A stretch of 64,000 nucleotides of DNA from Breoghania corrubedonensis (GTDB lineage: Bacteria > Pseudomonadota > Alphaproteobacteria > Rhizobiales > Stappiaceae), in contig NZ_QAYG01000003.1 of assembly GCF_003053845.1 (NCBI RefSeq), forward strand, positions 310,001 to 374,000, given 5' to 3'. Positions 1 through 8,883 of this stretch are shown here, piece after piece. Numbering within the stretch: the first letter of the stretch is position 1; every line of letters starts with the position of its first letter. The position numbers were made by a program, and so were the translations under genes. The notes beneath the pieces were generated by a model. It made no database searches. It was not told where the DNA came from and saw only the letters and a program-made list of their open reading frames with translations.

Positions 1-1492
1 CGGTATCGAACTTCTTCCAGGCCTTCCGCATGCGGTTGCGGTCCTGGTGGTGATGGAACGGGTTGCCACCCGTCCAGTAGGTCATCTTCACATCCGGGTA
101 GATGTGCGTCTCACCATTGTGCTCGAATTCCTTGCCGGGGTTCTCCAGCATGTCGACGATGCGTGCGCACGGAATGGTCTTGGCGCCGTTTTCGTCCGGC
201 CATTCCTTGTTCTCAGTGCGCTTTCCAGGGTTGACCGCGCTGCCCAGCGCCGGGCCGTTCGATTGGGGCGCGCCCGGATTGTCGAGATGGTAGCGCTGGC
301 AGAAGCCGCCGCCGGGCAGACCGATCTGGCCGACCATGCAGGCAAGCGTAATGAACATCCACGGCCACTGTTCGCCGTGCTGCTGGCGCTGCGGTGTCCA
401 GCCGGAAACCAGCATCGTACGTCCGGCAACGAAGCTGCGAGCCAGTTCGCGGATCTTGTCGGCAGGCACTTCACACTGCTCGGCAGCCCATTCCGGCGTC
501 TTCTCGATCTTGTCCCAGCCCTTGCCCATCAGGTAGTCGGCGAAGGTTTCGAAACCGTAGGTGTAGTTCTCGATGAAGTCCTTGTCGTAAAGGTCTTCGG
601 TGAGAAGCGCGTGACAGATGCCGAGTGCCAACGGAATGTCCGCATGCGGGCGCGAGGCGAGCCATTCGCCGTCGGTCGCCTTGCACAACTCACCACGGAT
701 CGGGTTGATGAAGAGCTTCTTCATCTCGTTCTTCTTCTTCAGTTCGTCGAAGAAGAGATGCTCGCCATGGTCCGGCGGAGAATAGGCGATACGGTTGTTC
801 TTCCAGGGATCACACGCCCAGAACACGATCTGGTCGGTGTTCTCCAGGATCGAGAGATAACTCGTCTGGGGACCCTCGGCATCGATCTGGCCCATAATGT
901 AAGGCATGATGCCGGCCAGTGCGCCCTTGGAGTAGTCGCCCGTTGAGAAGACGGCGCCGCCCGTCAGGTTCATCAACTTCTTCAGCATTGCCTGAGAGTT
1001 GTTGGCGCGCCCCGAGCTCTGCCAGCCATAAGTGCCGGTGTAGATCGCCCAGGGGCCTTCCTCATCCTGAAGGCGCTTGACTTCCTTAGCGACCAGATCA
1101 AGCGCCTGGTCCCAGGAAACCTTGACAAAATCGCCTGAGCCGCGACTGTCGCGCTCTGCCTTCGGGCCGTTCTCCAGATACGCGCGGCGCACCATCGGAT
1201 ACTTGATGCGGGCCGCGTTGTAGACAACGTCCTGCACGCCATGGACCGCCTGGTTCGGGAACGGATCCTTGTCCCAGGGACGCAGGCTTACGAAGCGGCC
1301 GTCCTCGACCTTGCCGTAAAAGGCGCCCCAGTGCGACGCGGAGAGAACCTCCTTGGAATTATCGGCTGCAAAGGCGCGCGTCACGCCGCCCGGCAACACC
1401 GAGCCCGCTGCACCGAGTGCGGCGAGCGAGGCTGAGGATACGAGGAATCGTCTGCGTGATAGGGACGGGGACCATGAGCTTTTGGTCGACAT
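1..1492 (-). CDS. torA: TorA-type molybdopterin reductase, third tandem copy (partial)
   Basis: This is a periplasmic DMSO/TMAO-reductase-family enzyme; the N-terminal 497 codons are present and about 325 C-terminal residues lie beyond the window. The start ATG is preceded by GGAGAAG at a good distance. Residues 12-40 form a twin-arginine signal (SRRRFL then a hydrophobic stretch). The YGW motif is near residue 155-157, and a serine 31 residues after that Trp (about S188, in GDYSKGALA) sits where the family has its Mo-ligand serine. I see no frameshift in the part read. It is the most distal gene of the torCDA array and is closer to the 4340-6817 copy than to the 1684-4155 copy. The oxide it reduces cannot be told from sequence. 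Confidence 0.9.
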   Translation of the reverse strand, partial: MSTKSSWSPSLSRRRFLVSSASLAALGAAGSVLPGGVTRAFAADNSKEVLSASHWGAFYGKVEDGRFVSLRPWDKDPFPNQAVHGVQDVVYNAARIKYPMVRRAYLENGPKAERDSRGSGDFVKVSWDQALDLVAKEVKRLQDEEGPWAIYTGTYGWQSSGRANNSQAMLKKLMNLTGGAVFSTGDYSKGALAGIMPYIMGQIDAEGPQTSYLSILENTDQIVFWACDPWKNNRIAYSPPDHGEHLFFDELKKKNEMKKLFINPIRGELCKATDGEWLASRPHADIPLALGICHALLTEDLYDKDFIENYTYGFETFADYLMGKGWDKIEKTPEWAAEQCEVPADKIRELARSFVAGRTMLVSGWTPQRQQHGEQWPWMFITLACMVGQIGLPGGGFCQRYHLDNPGAPQSNGPALGSAVNPGKRTENKEWPDENGAKTIPCARIVDMLENPGKEFEHNGETHIYPDVKMTYWTGGNPFHHHQDRNRMRKAWKKFDT

Positions 1493-1683
1493 CGACAGCT
1501 TCTCCAGTTTTTTGCGAAGTCCGGAACCGAGGGCTTCCGTCGGTTTATGTTCCGCCAATGGAGAGCCTAGCGACTGGGTGGTCGTTCGCCCTTGGGCGCG
1601 ATACCGGACCTCGATAGTCGACCGGCATTATCGCCGGCCGGGTCCGGGCCGGCTGTGTGCCGACCCGGTATTCGTCGTCTGCG

Positions 1684-4155
1684 CTATTCGGCCGCCGCGG
1701 GGGCGGTGAAAACGTTGACCGCAGGAGGTGTTCCTGTGAACTTTTCCACGTCCGCCGCAGCCGAGTGACCGCAATTGCCTTGGGCGAGTTTCGAGGTGCC
1801 GACATCGAAGGTCAGAACGTTCACGTCGCCATAGGCATCGAGTGAGCCTTCCTTGAGCGGATCCGCAGGGTCGTACCAGCCGCCTTCAGAGACACGCAGG
1901 ACGCCGGGAGCCGTGTCATCGGATACCCGTGCCCCGGTCAGGATCTGACCGCGGTCGTTGAAGACGCGCACGAGATCCCCATCGGAGATGCCGCGCTTGG
2001 CTGCATCGTCCGGATGGATCACGCAAGGCTCCCGTCCGTCAATCGCGTAGGTCTTGCGTAACTCGGTACCGCAAAGCTGCGAGTGAAGCCGGGCGTCGGG
2101 GTGGGAGGCGTTCACATGCAGCGGGTATTTGGTGCTTTCCACGCCGGTCAGTTCCCTGGCGGGCATCCAGGTCGGATGCGGCGGGCAATCGTCGTAGCTC
2201 ATCCGCTCGATGGCCTTGGAATAGATCTCGATGAGGCCTGTCGGCGTTCCCAGCGGATTCAGCAGCGGATCGTCTCGGAATTCGGCGAAACGGACGAATT
2301 CCTTGTTGGCCTGTGGCACCTCGTAGAGGACGGAGCCTGCCTCCCAGAAGTCATCGAAGCTGGGGAAATCGATTCCCTTGGTTCCGGCCGTCGACGATGC
2401 GGTCTCGTAGAGGCTCTTCAGCCAATCCATTTCCGACTTGTTTTCGGTGAATTCGGCTTCCTTGCCGAGCTTCGCGCAGATAGCGGAGAATATGTCGAAA
2501 TCACTCCGCGCTTCGCCGATCGGATCGACGATCTTCTTCATCGCCACGATGCCCTGGTTCGAATAGGAACCGATCTGCTCCATGTCGTTGCGCTCGTAGG
2601 ACGTCGTTGCCGGAAGTACGATGTCGGCTTGACGGGCGGTCGCGGTCCACTGGGCTTCGTGAACGATGAACGTCTCGACCTTTTTCCAGGCCTTGACCAT
2701 GCGGTTGCGGTCCTGATGGTGCGCGAATGGGTTGCCGCCCACCCAGTAAACCAGCTTGATATCGGGATAGGTCGCTCTCGTGCCGTTGAAGTCGAACTCG
2801 CCTCGCGGATTTTCCAGCATGTCGACGACGCGGGCGACCGGAATGCTGGACGCACCGCTTGAGGCGAGCCACTCCGGCTTGTTTTCGCTGGATTGCTTGC
2901 CGTCACCGATACCTGGCAGGGAGACACCATTGGCCGTCGGCGTTCCGCCGCTGCAATAGTGATAGGAGAGACCGAAACCGCCGCCCGGCGTGCCGATCTG
3001 GCCGAGCATCGCGGCCAGTGTCACCAGCATCCAGTGGGCCTGCTCGCCATATTGCATGCGCTGGATGGACCAACCGCTCGCAAGCATGGTGGTGCCACCG
3101 GCAAACAGCTTCGCGAGTTCCTTGATCTTGTCGGCCGGAATGCCGCAGATCTTCGAGGCCCATTCCGCATCCTTGGGGGTTCCATCGGCATCGCCCGTCA
3201 GATACGGCAGGAACTTGTCGAAGCCGTAGGTGTAGGTCGACAGGAAATCCTCGTCATGCAGCCCTTCGCTGTAGAGCGTGTGGGCGATGCCCAGCATCAT
3301 GGCGACATCTGTCTGAGGTTTGGGGGCCAACCACTCTGCGTCCATCGTCTTGGCCGTTTCGGTGTGGAACGGATCGATGCAGATGACCTTTTTCCCTGTG
3401 GCCTTGTATGCCTTCAGGTAGTCATAGACGCCGTGATCGGGGATCAGCCAGTCGATCTGACAGGTCTTCATCGGGTCTGCGGCCCAGAAGACGAGGGTGT
3501 CGGTGTTGTCGATCAGCACCGGCCAGGAGGTCTGCTGCGAATAGACTTCCAGCCCGCCGACGACGTGCGGCATGATCACCTGGGCCGCTCCGGTCGAATA
3601 GTCGCCGGTGCCGCTGACGTAACCGCCCAGCACGTTCATCGTCCGCGCGACGAGCGTGCGGCAATTGTGAAACTTGCCCGGGCTCTTCCAGCCATAGGAA
3701 CCGGCGAAGACGGCAGAGGGGCCGGATTCGTCCTGAACCCGCTTGATCTCGTTGGCAACGAGGTCGAGGGCCTTGTCCCAGGACACGCGGACGAAGTCAC
3801 TGGCGCCGCGGCTGTCACGCTCCGCTTTCGGGCCGTTTTCAAGGTAGGAACGGCGCACCATCGGGTACTTGATGCGGCTCGCGGAGTACATGGAATCAAG
3901 CACGCCGGGCAACTGGTGGGTGGGGTGGGGATCCTTTTCCCAAGGTTCGATCTTGACAGCCAGACCGTCCTTGACGGTCATGTTGAAGACCCCCCAGTGG
4001 CTGCCGCTCTGAATTTTCTGTTCGCCTGCCGCGAAGGCCCTGGTGGCTCCCATCGGCATCATGGAACCGGCCATTCCAACGGCCGCCAGGGATGTGGAGG
4101 CGGTAAGGAAGCGTCGGCGCGTAAGCGAACACGATGCTAGGTGCTTGTCGGTCAT
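1684..4155 (-). CDS. torA: TorA/DorA-type N-oxide/S-oxide reductase, second tandem copy
   Basis: This is an 823-residue periplasmic molybdoenzyme of the bis-MGD DMSO reductase family, expected to reduce TMAO or DMSO with electrons from TorC. A strong ribosome site (GAGGAGAAG) precedes the ATG. Residues 11-43 are a Tat signal (LTRRRFL). The motif YGWKSPG (W156) and, 31 residues later, S187 inside GDYSTGAAQ match the classical DorA/TorA active site, with Ser as Mo ligand. Its length equals Rhodobacter DorA (about 820). This is the most canonical of the three copies. It is 184 bp downstream of the previous paralog, a spacer that contains a poly-C tract and a hairpin. Confidence 0.93.
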   Translation of the reverse strand: MTDKHLASCSLTRRRFLTASTSLAAVGMAGSMMPMGATRAFAAGEQKIQSGSHWGVFNMTVKDGLAVKIEPWEKDPHPTHQLPGVLDSMYSASRIKYPMVRRSYLENGPKAERDSRGASDFVRVSWDKALDLVANEIKRVQDESGPSAVFAGSYGWKSPGKFHNCRTLVARTMNVLGGYVSGTGDYSTGAAQVIMPHVVGGLEVYSQQTSWPVLIDNTDTLVFWAADPMKTCQIDWLIPDHGVYDYLKAYKATGKKVICIDPFHTETAKTMDAEWLAPKPQTDVAMMLGIAHTLYSEGLHDEDFLSTYTYGFDKFLPYLTGDADGTPKDAEWASKICGIPADKIKELAKLFAGGTTMLASGWSIQRMQYGEQAHWMLVTLAAMLGQIGTPGGGFGLSYHYCSGGTPTANGVSLPGIGDGKQSSENKPEWLASSGASSIPVARVVDMLENPRGEFDFNGTRATYPDIKLVYWVGGNPFAHHQDRNRMVKAWKKVETFIVHEAQWTATARQADIVLPATTSYERNDMEQIGSYSNQGIVAMKKIVDPIGEARSDFDIFSAICAKLGKEAEFTENKSEMDWLKSLYETASSTAGTKGIDFPSFDDFWEAGSVLYEVPQANKEFVRFAEFRDDPLLNPLGTPTGLIEIYSKAIERMSYDDCPPHPTWMPARELTGVESTKYPLHVNASHPDARLHSQLCGTELRKTYAIDGREPCVIHPDDAAKRGISDGDLVRVFNDRGQILTGARVSDDTAPGVLRVSEGGWYDPADPLKEGSLDAYGDVNVLTFDVGTSKLAQGNCGHSAAADVEKFTGTPPAVNVFTAPAAAE

Positions 4156-4245
4156 TACTACTTCTCCTCTTCAGTAGCAGGACGTCTTTCGGGCGTCTTC
4201 GAAACGAGGCGTTCCGAACAAGGGAGCAAGGTCTGCTGGTCCTCG

Positions 4246-4259
4246 CCCCCCCCCTTTTT
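4246..4259. repeat. C9T5 homopolymer tract in torA-torA spacer
   Basis: Nine C residues are followed by five T (A5G9 on the coding strand), about 90 bp upstream of the 1684-4155 torA start and inside the transcribed spacer. Such tracts can slip during replication. Any effect on translation or mRNA is inference only. Confidence 0.6.
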
Positions 4260-4297
4260 CGTTCTGATTGCCAGTCTGTTTCGTATGGAAGTTGTTC

Positions 4298-4322
4298 CGC
4301 GAGCCGGCCGGGCCGGCTCGCG
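4298..4322. repeat. Perfect GC-rich hairpin between torA copies
   Basis: A 12-base arm (CGCGAGCCGGCC) and its exact reverse complement are separated by one base, giving a realistic 10-bp stem with a 5-nt loop. There is no T-run after it on the minus strand, so a simple intrinsic terminator is unlikely. An mRNA-stabilising or processing hairpin between paralogs is the more likely role. Confidence 0.5.
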
Positions 4323-4339
4323 AAGGTAGGCATGAGATT

Positions 4340-6817
4340 TTATTCGGCGGCGGCGGGCGCGGTGAACACGTCCACTTCGGGCACGTCACCTTCAAATTTC
4401 TCCACGTCCACCATGCACGTGTGAGCCGAGGTCGCCTGCGCGAGACGCGAGGTGCCGATGTCGATCGTCAGCACATTCACGTCGCCGTACTTGCACAAGG
4501 TGTTGGGATCGGCGTTGTCGAGCGGGTCGTACCAGCCGCCTTCCTGGACCTGAAGCACGCCGGGGCGGATATCGTCCGAGATAACCGCACCTGCCAGGAT
4601 CTGGCCGCGGCCGTTGAAGACCCGCACCACGTCGCCGTCCGATATGCCGCGCTTGGCTGCGTCCTGCGTGTTGATAACGCAGGGTTCGCGATCGGCCACC
4701 GCGTAGAGTTCACGCACCACGGTCGCATTGAGCTGAGAGTGCATGCGGTAGTCGGGGTGGTTGGAATTCAGTTGGAGCGGATAGGTCTTGTCCTTCATTC
4801 CCAGCCATTCCACCGGCTCAATCCAGGAGGCATGCGGCGGGCAATCGTCGTAACCGAACTTCTCGATGGTCTTTGAGAAGATCTCGATCTTGCCCGTCGG
4901 CGTCGGCAGCATGTTCATCAGCGGATCCTCACGGAACTCCGCATACTTGACACGACGCAGGTTCTTCTCCGGGATCTCGAACTCGACAATGCCCTTCTCC
5001 CAGAAGGTGTCGAAGTCGGGCATGGAGACCTTGCCCTGGGAATCAGCCGTCGACTTGGCCTGCTCGTAGGTCTCGCGGACCATATCGAGCTCGCTCTTTC
5101 CTTCGGTGAAGGCCTGCCCAAATCCAAGACGACCCGCGAGGTCGGAGAAGATCGCGTAGTCGGTACGGGACTCAAACACCGGGTCGACGAGTTTTTTCAT
5201 CGCAACGTAGGCGCGCTTGGACACCGTTCCCACCTGCTCGATCTCATCGCGCTCGGAAGTGGTCGTCGCCGGCAAGACGATGTCGGCGAAGCGAGCTGAC
5301 GAGGTCCACTGGAAGTCCTGAACGACGACTGTCTCGAACTTCTTCCAGGCCTTGCGCATACGGTTGCGGTCCTGGTGGTGGTGGAACGGATTGCCACCGA
5401 CCCAGTAGGTCATCTTCACATCGGGGTAGACGTGCGCTTCGCCGTTGTGCTCATACGGCTTTCCCGGGCCTTCCAGCATGTCGACGATGCGTGCGACGGG
5501 GATGACCTTTGCGCCTTTTTCAGCGGGCCACTCCTTTTTCTCCTGCCGCGTTCCGGTGGAAAGTCCCGGTGCAAGGTTCGGCGCGTCGGAGGAGGGAGAG
5601 CCCTGGCTGTAGAGATGGTAGTTCTGGCAGAAGCCGCCGCCGGGCAGTCCGACCTGACCGACCATCGCGGCAAGCGTCACGAACACCCAAGGCCACTGTT
5701 CGCCATATTGCATGCGCTGGGTCGACCAGCCGGAAACCAGCATGGTGCGACCGTTGACGAGCCTGCGTGCCAGAGCGCGGATATCATCGGCAGAGACCTC
5801 GGTCAGTTCGGCCGCCCATTCCGGCGTCTTTTCCACCTTGTCCCAACCTTCGCCCTTCAGATATGCGGCGAATTCGTCGAAGCCGTAGGTGTAGTCGTTG
5901 ATGAAGTCCTTGTCGTAGAGGTCTTCGGTGAGCAACACGTGGCAGAGGCCGAGCGCGAGGGCAACGTCGCTGTGCGGGCGCACTGGTACCCATTCGCCGC
6001 CGAGCGACTTGCAGGACTCGATCTGGACGGGGTTGATGAAGACGGACTTGATGTCGGCCTTCTTCATGTCCTCGAACCACTTGTATTCCTCATGGTCCGG
6101 CAGGGCGAAGGCGATCTGGTTGGTCTTGTAGGGATCGGAGGCCCAGAAGACGATCAGTTCGGTGTTTTCCACGACCGACTGATAGCTGGTCTGCGGCCCG
6201 GCTGCGTCGATGGAGCCGAGCACGTAGGGCATGATGCCTTCAAGCGCGGCCTTGGAGTAGTTGGACGAACTCGTCACCGCTCCGCCAGCCATGTTCATCA
6301 TGCGCTTCAGCATGACCTGCGGATTGCCGATCTTGCCGGAACTGCGCCAGCCATAGCTGCCGGCGTAGAGCGCCCAGGGACCTTCCTCATCCTCGAGCCG
6401 CTTGATTTCGCCGGCTACGAGATCAAGCGCCTGATCCCAGGTGACGCGAACGAAATCACCGTCGCCGCGGCTGTCGCGCTCTGCCTTCGGGCCGTTCTCC
6501 AGATAGGCGCGGCGCACCATTGGATACTTGATGCGGGCTGCGTTGTAGATGACGTCTTGAACGCCCGGGAGCTGTTCCGAGGGGTGATAGTCACCCTCCC
6601 AGGGGCGGATCTTGGTGAACCGTCCGTCCTCCACGGTCGCCCAGAAGGCGCCCCAATGGGAACCGCCGAGAACTTCCTTGGTGCCGTCCGCGGCGAAGGC
6701 GGAACCAACCGCACCCGGCAACAACGAGCCGGCGGCGCCGAGCGCCAGGAGCGAGGAGGTCGCGGTCAGAAAGCTCCTGCGCGACAGGGAGATGGTTGTG
6801 ACGTCAGCAACGCTCAT
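4340..6817 (-). CDS. torA: TorA-type molybdopterin reductase, first tandem copy
   Basis: This is an 825-residue DMSO-reductase-family enzyme, the first of three paralogs after torD. A Tat signal occupies residues 11-43 (LSRRSFL). The YGWRSSG motif contains W157, and S188 lies 31 residues later at the Mo-ligand position. Here the usual GDYSTGAAQ around the ligand is replaced by SSNYSKAALE, so the active-site entrance differs from the canonical copy. It shares with the 1-1492 copy long identical blocks such as YNAARIKYPMVRRAYLENGP. I infer a duplicated enzyme with shifted substrate preference. Its position next to torD and torC makes it the primary operon enzyme by order. Confidence 0.92.
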   Translation of the reverse strand: MSVADVTTISLSRRSFLTATSSLLALGAAGSLLPGAVGSAFAADGTKEVLGGSHWGAFWATVEDGRFTKIRPWEGDYHPSEQLPGVQDVIYNAARIKYPMVRRAYLENGPKAERDSRGDGDFVRVTWDQALDLVAGEIKRLEDEEGPWALYAGSYGWRSSGKIGNPQVMLKRMMNMAGGAVTSSSNYSKAALEGIMPYVLGSIDAAGPQTSYQSVVENTELIVFWASDPYKTNQIAFALPDHEEYKWFEDMKKADIKSVFINPVQIESCKSLGGEWVPVRPHSDVALALGLCHVLLTEDLYDKDFINDYTYGFDEFAAYLKGEGWDKVEKTPEWAAELTEVSADDIRALARRLVNGRTMLVSGWSTQRMQYGEQWPWVFVTLAAMVGQVGLPGGGFCQNYHLYSQGSPSSDAPNLAPGLSTGTRQEKKEWPAEKGAKVIPVARIVDMLEGPGKPYEHNGEAHVYPDVKMTYWVGGNPFHHHQDRNRMRKAWKKFETVVVQDFQWTSSARFADIVLPATTTSERDEIEQVGTVSKRAYVAMKKLVDPVFESRTDYAIFSDLAGRLGFGQAFTEGKSELDMVRETYEQAKSTADSQGKVSMPDFDTFWEKGIVEFEIPEKNLRRVKYAEFREDPLMNMLPTPTGKIEIFSKTIEKFGYDDCPPHASWIEPVEWLGMKDKTYPLQLNSNHPDYRMHSQLNATVVRELYAVADREPCVINTQDAAKRGISDGDVVRVFNGRGQILAGAVISDDIRPGVLQVQEGGWYDPLDNADPNTLCKYGDVNVLTIDIGTSRLAQATSAHTCMVDVEKFEGDVPEVDVFTAPAAAE

Positions 6818-6868
6818 AACGTAATTCCTCCAACATTGGGTTGGCGATTGTTGTCTGTACGGTGGATT

Positions 6869-7510
6869 TCAGGCGGCCGCGGGCTCGGGACATGGCAGCG
6901 GAAGGTTCAGGAGGCTTTCGAGAAGGCGAGCCGCGTCAGCGTAAAACCCGGTGCGGTCAAACGCTGCGCACGCGGCTGCGAAGTCGGGAACCCAGCCATT
7001 CAGGCGTGCGTGCAGGTTGTGGATCACGTCGATATCGGCCTGCTCTTCGGTCAGCCCGGCAAGGCGCAGCGTTTCCTGAAGCAGTGAGAGCTCCAGCACC
7101 AGATGATCCGGCGCTTCGGGGAAGTCCGCGGAAGGCGCCAGACCCTGCTGGCGCAACAATTTGGCCATGATCCCGGCCGGCTCCTGGAAAAGCCGGCCAT
7201 TGCCGACATAGGCGGATTCATAAGGAGGGGCAGACTTCGGTCCGCCCGCTCCCAGGAAGAGCAGGCAGAAGGCCTTGTTGAGTTCGACTTCGGCTTTCGT
7301 CGTTTCGCCGAAGCTGCGAACCCGTTCACGCAGGCCCTCCGCCGTGCCATTGAGTTGGGAAATCACGGCGAGCGCCGCCAACGGGCCCTGATCGAGTGGC
7401 AGGTAGAAATTCTCGACATCGCCCTTGTCCAGCGGGGCTCCGAATATTCCACTCAAAGTGGCGAGAGCCTCTGCGTAAAGCGGACCGGGAATGGTATCGG
7501 TGTGGTTCAT
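6869..7510 (-). CDS. torD: TorD-family molybdoenzyme chaperone
   Basis: A 213-residue cytoplasmic chaperone of the TorD/DmsD family. Family members bind the Tat signal and apo-form of TorA and promote insertion of the bis-MGD cofactor before export. The protein is all-helical in character, with the family-type segment containing PPYESAYVG near residues 94-102 and a late segment DIDVIHNLHARLNGWVPDF typical of TorD. It lies between torC and the first torA, 51 bp upstream of torA. A single torD presumably serves all three reductases unless each Tat signal is recognised differently. Confidence 0.88.
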   Translation of the reverse strand: MNHTDTIPGPLYAEALATLSGIFGAPLDKGDVENFYLPLDQGPLAALAVISQLNGTAEGLRERVRSFGETTKAEVELNKAFCLLFLGAGGPKSAPPYESAYVGNGRLFQEPAGIMAKLLRQQGLAPSADFPEAPDHLVLELSLLQETLRLAGLTEEQADIDVIHNLHARLNGWVPDFAAACAAFDRTGFYADAARLLESLLNLPLPCPEPAAA

Positions 7511-7583
7511 GAGGACACTCGTTCCTGAAAGGCGGGAAGGAAGGGGATCTCGCCGGCGTTGACTGGCGAGATCCGCAAGAAGG

Positions 7584-8756
7584 TCAGCTCTGCTTGGGCA
7601 TGTCCTTGGCGTGGAGCTGCAGGTAGTTCTGCAGGTAGCGGACTTCTTCCTTGCTGAGCGCGGTGTTGCCTTTCATGTCCTTGACGATGCCCATCCATTG
7701 GTTCGCCAGGAAATGATCGGGGGCGGGGGCGCTGTGGCAGGCACCGCAAGCGGCGCTATACATTTCCTCGCCATAGCCGGCCAGGGCGGTTTTTTCGGAT
7801 GTGAAGTCGTCGATCCTGGTCCAGACGGTTATCTCGCCTTCCTTCCAGTTCAGGTCGGTGTCCGGATCGGTCTTCGTTTCAAGAACCTTGGCTTTCTCTG
7901 CCATTTCCTGGGTCACTGTGGCCAGGAACAGCCGGCGGCCCATTTCCTTGACGAGAACGCGCTCCATGCCTTCCTGCATCCAGCCGTCGATCCGCACCTT
8001 CATCCAGTCGCCGTTGCGCTCGACGACATGCACTTCCGTCAGCGGCAGGATGTTGCCGGCGGCCCGTCCGCCGTCGCCCTCAGGCTTTTCGGCGAACAGC
8101 TTAGTGGTGCTCATGGCGTAAAGCGTGTCGGCGCTGCGATTGTCGGGTGCCGCTGCGGCGATGTTCTTGAACAGTGACTTGTAGCCGCTTGCCATATCGG
8201 GCAGGTGGTGAGCGATGCCCTTGTGGCAGTCGATGCAGGTGTCTCCGTCCTTCATTGCCTTCTGCATCATTTTCGCCGCATTCGGCTTTTGATGCTCGAA
8301 ATCCATGGCTTCGAAGGAATGGCAGCTACGGCATTGGGCGGAATCGTTGGCCTTCATATCGGCCCAGACGATCTTGGCCAGGCGCAAGCGCTCCTGTTCG
8401 AATTTCTCGCGCGTGTCGATCGAGCCGGTGAGCTCGCCCCAAACGTCGCGCGCCGCGAGGATCTTGGCCTTGTAAAGTGGCCAGCCGGCCTTGGGGACGT
8501 GGCAGTCCGGGCAACCGGCGCGAACACCCACGGGGTTTGTGTAGTGGATGGTCGTCTTGTACTCTTCGAAGTTGTTGTCCCGCATGGTGTGACAGCTGAT
8601 GCAGAACTCTGTGGACGTCGTCATTTCCAACGCTGTGTGGAAGCCGATATAACCGACAACTCCAACGGCTATGCCGACAATGGCAAAAATGCCCGCGCCG
8701 CCTATAGCGACGGGGCGTTTCATGAAGCGGCCAATCGCTTTCAGGATTTTTTTCAT
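7584..8756 (-). CDS. torC: TorC pentaheme c-type cytochrome
   Basis: A 390-residue membrane-anchored NapC/NirT-family cytochrome that passes electrons from the quinol pool to TorA. The length equals E. coli TorC. One uncleaved N-terminal membrane helix lies at about residues 16-40. Five CxxCH haem sites occur at C52/C55/H56, C82/C85/H86, C142/C145/H146, C174/C177/H178 and C337/C340/H341. The last one sits in the separate C-terminal domain that in E. coli TorC interacts with TorA and TorS signalling. I chose the ATG at 8756 because it starts directly before the membrane anchor; a longer frame to 8933 overlaps torR and looks non-coding. Confidence 0.94.
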   Translation of the reverse strand: MKKILKAIGRFMKRPVAIGGAGIFAIVGIAVGVVGYIGFHTALEMTTSTEFCISCHTMRDNNFEEYKTTIHYTNPVGVRAGCPDCHVPKAGWPLYKAKILAARDVWGELTGSIDTREKFEQERLRLAKIVWADMKANDSAQCRSCHSFEAMDFEHQKPNAAKMMQKAMKDGDTCIDCHKGIAHHLPDMASGYKSLFKNIAAAAPDNRSADTLYAMSTTKLFAEKPEGDGGRAAGNILPLTEVHVVERNGDWMKVRIDGWMQEGMERVLVKEMGRRLFLATVTQEMAEKAKVLETKTDPDTDLNWKEGEITVWTRIDDFTSEKTALAGYGEEMYSAACGACHSAPAPDHFLANQWMGIVKDMKGNTALSKEEVRYLQNYLQLHAKDMPKQS

Positions 8757-8761
8757 TTGGT

Positions 8762-8814
8762 TCCCGACAGTCCGTAAGCAGATCACAATTAGGTGTAGGG
8801 GGAGGGTGTCGGGA
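8762..8814 (-). promoter_or_regulatory. Leader hairpin that includes the torC ribosome site
   Basis: TCCCGACA (8762-8769) and TGTCGGGA (8807-8814) are exact inverted repeats 37 nt apart in the torC leader. In the minus-strand mRNA the proximal arm ends in GGGA, which is the only Shine-Dalgarno-like sequence before the torC ATG. Folding would hide the ribosome site. Whether it forms is not known. Confidence 0.4.
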
Positions 8815-8836
8815 TGATGTAAAGGGAGGTGGCGAT

Positions 8837-8870
8837 GACCTTTAACGAAGGTCGTGAAGTTGTAAACGAA
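8837..8870. promoter_or_regulatory. Candidate TorR sites in the torC-torR divergent region
   Basis: AACGAA occurs at 8844-8849 and 8865-8870, exactly 21 bp (two helical turns) apart, as expected for OmpR-family direct repeats. The first copy is embedded in the palindrome GACCTT-N5-AAGGTC (8837-8853). On the minus strand this lies just before a plausible weak torC -10 (TACATC). It does not resemble the E. coli tor box, so assignment to TorR is inference from position. Confidence 0.4.
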
Positions 8871-8883
8871 ATGAGACAGCCCC

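Noticed and set aside
1638-1668. Weak stem CCGGGTC/GACCCGG between torA copies as a terminator
   Set aside because: The loop is 17 nt and there is no T-run; it is too weak to call.
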